Source: Pseudarthrobacter oxydans
Lineage (GTDB): Bacteria > Actinomycetota > Actinomycetes > Actinomycetales > Micrococcaceae
Length of the DNA stretch: 64,000 bases
NCBI RefSeq assembly: GCF_030812335.1
Contig: NZ_JAUSSN010000001.1
Location: 124,001 to 188,000 of the forward strand
Direction of reading: 5' to 3'
Below, one piece after another: positions 59,989-64,000 of this stretch. The notes under the pieces are model-generated. The model had not been told where the DNA came from. It worked only from the letters and a program-made list of their open reading frames with translations, and did not search any database. How positions within the stretch are numbered: position 1 is the first letter of the stretch; the number at the start of each line of letters is the position of its first letter. Position numbers and translations under genes: made by a program.

Positions 59989-61963
59989 CCCGCGGAGCTC
60001 AAAGCTCTTCACCGTCGATGCCCACGGTCCCGAACGGGATCGGACGGGATGGGACGCCGTCAACGTCCTGATCATCTATTTCCTAATCCTCCTGGTGGTG
60101 CCGTCAAACCGGGCCATTGAAGCGTTGGGCGGGGCGGGAGCACCCGCAGCACTGTTTGCCCTGGTCTTTCTTCCGTGGTGGGGCTGGTACCACTTGCAAC
60201 GCACTGCCAGGATGCCCGCCGACCGCATCCAGCCTGTGCGGATCGCGATGTTCATCTTGCTGGGGTGCATAATGGCGAGCTACGCGGCCGGCGCCCTCCG
60301 GGCGATGACGCCGACGGAGTCGAATGCGCTGAACCTCGGACTGGTGCGGACCGCCGCCTTCGCGAGTGTCTTGCTTTTGGCCAGTGACGGCATCCCCACC
60401 AGGGAGCGGTTGATCCGGTTCCTCCACTGGTGCTGCCTTCTGGGCGGCATGTACGCGGCCCTGGGCATCCTGCAGTTTTTTACCGGTCAATCATTTGTTG
60501 CCAACCTGACCATCCCGGGCTTGTCCGTCAGTGATTTCGGCGCCCTTCAGGAGCGCGGAGGCTTCAACCGCCCGTCCGCCACTGCCCGAAATCCGCTTGA
60601 GTGCGCCTTTGTGTTGTCCATGCTTTTCCCTGTTGCTATCAGCCTTGCACTGCATGACCGGGGGAGGCATGTGTTCCTGCGCTGGTTCCCAGTCGCCGCC
60701 ATGGCCATCACTCTCATGCTTTCCGTGTCCCGTTCGGCAATCATCGGTTTGTTTGTGGCTGTGGCCGTACTCTTTCCATTCTGGTCCCCGCAGGTCCGGC
60801 GCAGGGCGGGTATCGCAGCGTTGAGCCTGCTGGTGATGGTGGGGGCAGTGATACCAGGGATGATGGGCACCCTTTTGGGCCTTTTCGGCGGCGAAGACGC
60901 CAGCTTGAAATCGAGAACTGACAGCTACGATGTCGTCTGGATCTTCTGGCAGATGAACCCCGTCTTCGGCAGGGGCCTGGGTACCTTCCTGCCCGAGTAC
61001 CGGATTCTTGACAACCAGTTTCTCGTTAGCCTGCTTGACACCGGGGCGGTGGGCCTGGCTGCTTTCATCGCCGTTCCTGTCACCGCGTTCGTGGTTGCCC
61101 TCATCGCGCGAAAGCGCTACAGCGACCAACTCTTTGTTCATCTCGGTCCAGGGCTGGCCGCCGGCGTCGCGGCAGGAACATCACTTACCGGATTCTTCGA
61201 CGCCCTTTCGTTTCCACAGGCAGCGGGCTGCCTTTTCCTTCTGACGGGAGTGTGTGGCGCTTACTGGCGCCTGCGGGATAAGCAATCGATGTCTCCACCG
61301 GACCGTCCCAGGTTGCGGTCTTCCAGCCGCGGGGTGGACATCACGCAGTGGGCGGTTGCCCCAATTGTGTTGCTGCTGATGGCACCACTCATCGTAGCCG
61401 CCAGCCAAAGCAAAGGAGTCTACTCGGCCAAGCAGGACGTGGTTTTCCTGCCGCCTCCGGGGGCAGCGGCTGGAAACCCCCTTCGGTTGGATTCCGAGGA
61501 TATCGTCCAGTTCGCTGCCGTGATTGAGCGCCGGGCCATTGCCAGGAGCAGCGAGCCGCAGCTAAAGACAAATGGTGCAAGTCTGTACACAACCGGGGTC
61601 CGGGAGGGCTACTCGGTTTACCTTCCCAATGCCGGTTCGCAGTGGGAACCTTCGTTCAATAAGGCCGTGGTAAAGGTCGAAGCCGTGGCGGACGACCCTG
61701 TCACGGCGGAAAAAATAGTGGCGGGACTGGCTGGGAAACTCGAAGCCGCCGCCGCTCAGGAGCAGGACACCCTGGGGGTGTCCCGGAGTGCGCACATCAC
61801 CACCGAACGCTCACCCTCAGCAACGGCAGTGAGCTATCACGCGTCCAGTCCCGCCGCGGCTGCAATGGCCCTGGTCGTGCTCGCCGTAGGTCTTGGTGCG
61901 GGCGCTGCTGCCGCCCACAGGGTCTTTCGAGACACTGCACGGCGGCGGCAAATAAGAGGGTGA
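59972..61963 (+). CDS. O-antigen ligase/polymerase (Wzy type) with C-terminal Wzz-like domain
   Basis: 663 residues. Residues 30-435 hold about ten to twelve membrane helices with the Wzy_C-type loop around SRSAIIGLF (253-261) and the hallmark GRGLGTF (334-340) near the outer face. From 460 the protein has a helix (460-477), an extracytoplasmic region (478-625) with VYSAKQDVVFLPPP and NPLRL, and a final helix (627-649). This second half mirrors the Wzz-like gene upstream, including the Y-x5-V-x2-[VL]PP pattern followed by NP. The start at 59972 is the first ATG with family sequence; the frame is open further upstream. Overlap of 17 nt suggests coupling. Confidence 0.85.
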   Translation: MRRHADPRSSKLFTVDAHGPERDRTGWDAVNVLIIYFLILLVVPSNRAIEALGGAGAPAALFALVFLPWWGWYHLQRTARMPADRIQPVRIAMFILLGCIMASYAAGALRAMTPTESNALNLGLVRTAAFASVLLLASDGIPTRERLIRFLHWCCLLGGMYAALGILQFFTGQSFVANLTIPGLSVSDFGALQERGGFNRPSATARNPLECAFVLSMLFPVAISLALHDRGRHVFLRWFPVAAMAITLMLSVSRSAIIGLFVAVAVLFPFWSPQVRRRAGIAALSLLVMVGAVIPGMMGTLLGLFGGEDASLKSRTDSYDVVWIFWQMNPVFGRGLGTFLPEYRILDNQFLVSLLDTGAVGLAAFIAVPVTAFVVALIARKRYSDQLFVHLGPGLAAGVAAGTSLTGFFDALSFPQAAGCLFLLTGVCGAYWRLRDKQSMSPPDRPRLRSSSRGVDITQWAVAPIVLLLMAPLIVAASQSKGVYSAKQDVVFLPPPGAAAGNPLRLDSEDIVQFAAVIERRAIARSSEPQLKTNGASLYTTGVREGYSVYLPNAGSQWEPSFNKAVVKVEAVADDPVTAEKIVAGLAGKLEAAAAQEQDTLGVSRSAHITTERSPSATAVSYHASSPAAAAMALVVLAVGLGAGAAAAHRVFRDTARRRQIRG

Positions 61964-62206
61964 CTGACAGAACATCGCTGAACCAAGTCCCCTTGAGATT
62001 CTCGAATGACCCGCAGCCGTAACGGCAAGGGCGCCAGGATCCCGAAAACATGCCCGCTGGGAGGGCACCTGAAGCTCGGCCGATGATAGGAACGGAGCAG
62101 CCAATGGGATCCCAGGCTGCCGTAGATGAGATCGGGACGGGCCGCGAGGCGCCTCCGCCGGACGTTTTGCGGTGGGCCGCACGCCCTACGCTGTGTCCCC
62201 GACGAT
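61964..62206. other. 243-bp gap after the polymerase
   Basis: Contains a 65-codon plus-strand open frame from 62050 that overlaps the aminopeptidase and has no ribosome-binding site or family features; I judge it non-coding or a decayed fragment. No clear terminator for the polysaccharide cluster was found here. Confidence 0.4.
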
Positions 62207-63517
62207 CTATACAGCCGTCCGGAAGAACATCTCCGTCACCCTCGTAAGACGGTGCGGATCGTCGACTCCGCACAGCTCACGTGCGGAGTGCATCGAGAGA
62301 AGGGGCACACCGACGTCGACCGTCCGGATGCCCAGGCGGGTGGCGGTCAGGGGACCGATCGTGGAGCCGCAGGGCATCACGTTGTTCGAGACGAACTCCT
62401 GATACGGGATGCCGGCGTCCGAGCACAACCGCGCCCAGAGGGCGGCGCCGGTGGCGTCCGTGGCGTAGCGCTGGTTGGCGTTGATCTTCAGCAGCGGGCC
62501 GCCGTTCAGGGCCGGCCGGTTGGCCGGGTCGTGCCGTTCGGCGTAGTTGGGGTGGACGGCGTGGCCGGCGTCGGCGGACACACAGAACGACGCCGCGAAG
62601 GCCTGCCGCCGCTGGCTCGCTGAGGCGCCCAGGCCGTCGGAAATGCGCACCAGCACGTCCTCGAGGATAGGCCCGCTCGCGCCGGAACGGGAGGCTGAGC
62701 CGATCTCCTCGTGGTCGAACGCGGCGAGCACGGCAATCGGCGTCCCGGCCGGAAGCGGCGCGGCGGCGTGCGCAATCAGTGCGGTGAGCCCGGCGTGGGT
62801 CGCCGACAGGTTGTCCAGCCGGCCGGAGGCGAAGAATTCGCCCTTCGCGCCGAACACGGCCGGGGGCTGGGTGTCGGCGATGACGACGTCGTAGCCGCCG
62901 ATCAGGGCGGCGTCCACGTCCGCACCGGCAACCCGGTCCGCCAGCAGGCCCAGCAGGTCTTCGCCGGCCGGGTCGCCGAGCCCGTAGACCGGATTCATGT
63001 GCTGCTGCTTGTCCAGGGCCAGCCCCTCGTTCACGGCGCGGTCCAGGTGGATGGCCAGCTGCGGGAACCGCAGCAGCGGCCCGGTGGCGGTGAGGTGCTG
63101 GGTCCCGTCCCGCATCACCAGGCGCCCTGCGAGCTGCAGTTCGCGGTCCAGCCAGGAGTTGAGCAGCGGACCTCCATAGACCTCGACGCCGGCCTGCAGC
63201 CAACCGAACTTGCCCGTCGTGGGCTTGGGCTTGAGCTTGAACGACGGCGAATCGGTGTGGGCGCCCAGGATGTTGAAGCCGGTGGTGGGACCGGCCGTTT
63301 CCGGCGTCACCCAGGCGATGATCGCCCCGTCGCGGACCATGTAGAACTTCCCGGTCCCTGCGGGCCCGTCCCAGGGCAGCAGCTCGTCGAGGGCGGTGAA
63401 TCCCGCCCCGTCCAACCGGCGGGCGGCCTCGTGCACGGCATGGAAGCTCGACGGCGACGCGGTGACGTACGCGCCGAGGTCCTGGATGTGGGCTGCGGCG
63501 TTGGACTCTGAAGGCAT
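62207..63517 (-). CDS. M18-family aspartyl-type aminopeptidase
   Basis: 436 residues. Metal-binding residues of the M18 fold are visible: His87 and Asp89 (LGAHTDSPS), FDHEEIGS (Asp, Glu, Glu), and a C-terminal MHSARE histidine. YGGPLLNSWLDRELQLAG is the conserved M18 segment. A cytosolic zinc aminopeptidase trimming acidic N-termini; apeB-like. Converges on the polysaccharide cluster. Confidence 0.93.
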   Translation of the reverse strand: MPSESNAAAHIQDLGAYVTASPSSFHAVHEAARRLDGAGFTALDELLPWDGPAGTGKFYMVRDGAIIAWVTPETAGPTTGFNILGAHTDSPSFKLKPKPTTGKFGWLQAGVEVYGGPLLNSWLDRELQLAGRLVMRDGTQHLTATGPLLRFPQLAIHLDRAVNEGLALDKQQHMNPVYGLGDPAGEDLLGLLADRVAGADVDAALIGGYDVVIADTQPPAVFGAKGEFFASGRLDNLSATHAGLTALIAHAAAPLPAGTPIAVLAAFDHEEIGSASRSGASGPILEDVLVRISDGLGASASQRRQAFAASFCVSADAGHAVHPNYAERHDPANRPALNGGPLLKINANQRYATDATGAALWARLCSDAGIPYQEFVSNNVMPCGSTIGPLTATRLGIRTVDVGVPLLSMHSARELCGVDDPHRLTRVTEMFFRTAV

Positions 63518-63556
63518 GGCTCCGAGTCTAGCGCCGTGCCGTCGGCCGGAGAGCTC

Positions 63557-64000
63557 CTACACGGTGACGTTGAGACCGGCCGTGTACCCGCCGGACACCG
63601 ACCCGGACATCGTGGCGAGCTGGTAGATGCCGCCGTCGTCGCCGAACACGTTGTCCGACGTCAGCGTGGTCCGGGGGAAGTTCCGGGCGCTGGATTCGTA
63701 GCCGGCCGAGGCGTAGACCTCCTTGCAGGCGGCGTCGGTCAGCGCGATCTGGGACACCGCGAGGACCTGCCCGGCCGCCGTCGCGTTGTCCATGGACTCG
63801 AAGATTTCGAAGTGGATGTGTGGCCAGCGGCCGCTGTAGGCACCCGGGAAGATGGTCTGGAAGGTGACCTGGCCGTTGGCGTCTGCCTCCTGGACGCCTC
63901 GGAGGTAGTTCTCGTTCTTGAGTCCGGCGTCGTACATGGAGTACTTGCCGTCCTTGTCGCAGTGCCAGGCGTAGACGGCGGCCCCGGCCAGCGGCACGCA
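63557..64000 (-). CDS. Secreted-type intradiol dioxygenase (5' end outside window)
   Basis: The visible C-terminal 147 codons contain PLAGAAVYAWHCDKDGKYS, with the tyrosine ligand region YSMYD and NYLRG, and the two iron-ligand histidines in RWPHIHFEI. This arrangement (short, with AWHCD) is typical of the exported intradiol-dioxygenase-like lipoproteins, not PcaGH or catechol dioxygenases. The first codons are beyond the window, so signal peptide and lipobox cannot be seen. The reading frame is open to the edge. Confidence 0.8.
   Translation of the reverse strand, partial: CVPLAGAAVYAWHCDKDGKYSMYDAGLKNENYLRGVQEADANGQVTFQTIFPGAYSGRWPHIHFEIFESMDNATAAGQVLAVSQIALTDAACKEVYASAGYESSARNFPRTTLTSDNVFGDDGGIYQLATMSGSVSGGYTAGLNVTV

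Noticed and set aside
62050..62247. 65-codon open frame after the polymerase
   Set aside because: No ribosome-binding site or homology, and it overlaps the aminopeptidase end.
1..64000. CRISPR arrays, tRNA or rRNA genes, insertion sequences, prophage or conjugation genes
   Set aside because: I saw no repeat-spacer pattern, no cloverleaf-like sequence in the gaps I read, and no transposase or phage family protein. A tRNAscan-SE run would be needed to exclude tRNAs fully.

Overview
The window is high-GC actinobacterial chromosome, most like Arthrobacter, Pseudarthrobacter or a related Micrococcaceae genus. The evidence is GC-rich codon use, many GTG and TTG starts, likely leaderless mRNAs, the pca/qsu aromatic operon, and the rpsF-ssb-rpsR-rplI plus dnaB neighbourhood that lies within tens of kb of oriC in Actinobacteria. 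I saw no rRNA, tRNA, CRISPR array, insertion sequence or prophage.

Layout. (1) 1-7.6 kb, minus strand: a tightly overlapped surface-polysaccharide sugar operon. It runs from a priming sugar-phosphate transferase through a Gfo/Idh dehydrogenase, SDR epimerase, DegT aminotransferase, NeuD/PglD-type acetyltransferase and second DegT aminotransferase to a VanZ-like protein that reads in frame into a WbpD-type acetyltransferase cut by the window edge. A structured leader with a short ORF precedes it. (2) 8-9.4 kb: lipid or diacylglycerol kinase and a small unknown protein. (3) 9.4-22.7 kb: a complete shikimate/dehydroshikimate -> protocatechuate -> beta-ketoadipate route (shikimate dehydrogenase, qsuB, pcaHGBDCFIJ, pcaR), with an IclR regulator and a divergent shikimate-type MHS transporter. 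(4) 22.8-28.9 kb: LigC-type ATP-dependent DNA ligase, a luciferase-like oxidoreductase coupled to a trehalose-synthase-like GH13 enzyme, a MoaD-like protein with a BNR-repeat protein, and small unknowns. (5) 28.9-36.5 kb: arsR with a flavoprotein and MFS exporter, a universal stress protein, a DinB-like protein, a possible small RNA, and csoR-copZ-copA under tandem CsoR-type operators. (6) 36.5-44 kb: DUF2277, an orphan WXG100 protein, an EamA exporter, a CGNR regulator, a lipoprotein, membrane proteins, a MATE exporter, DoxX and a double-hotdog thioesterase. (7) 44-51.7 kb: dnaB, an intergenic region with several DnaA-box-like 9-mers, two membrane-anchored proteins with L7/L12-like tails, an FMN reductase, a PhzF protein, and the rplI-rpsR-ssb-rpsF operon. 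(8) 51.9-62 kb, plus strand: DUF1345, then a second polysaccharide cluster (flippase, two glycosyltransferases, glycosidase-like lipoprotein, rhamnosyltransferase-like protein, Wzz-like protein, and a Wzy-type polymerase carrying its own Wzz-like C-terminal domain). (9) 62.2-64 kb: M18 aminopeptidase and a partial secreted intradiol dioxygenase.

How they may work together. The two polysaccharide clusters look complementary. The left one makes and primes acylated amino sugars; the right one flips, extends, polymerises and length-controls but has no sugar-nucleotide genes. The pca block is a self-contained catabolic unit with its own transporter and two IclR regulators. The arsenic-type and copper blocks each carry a sensor and matching palindromic operators.
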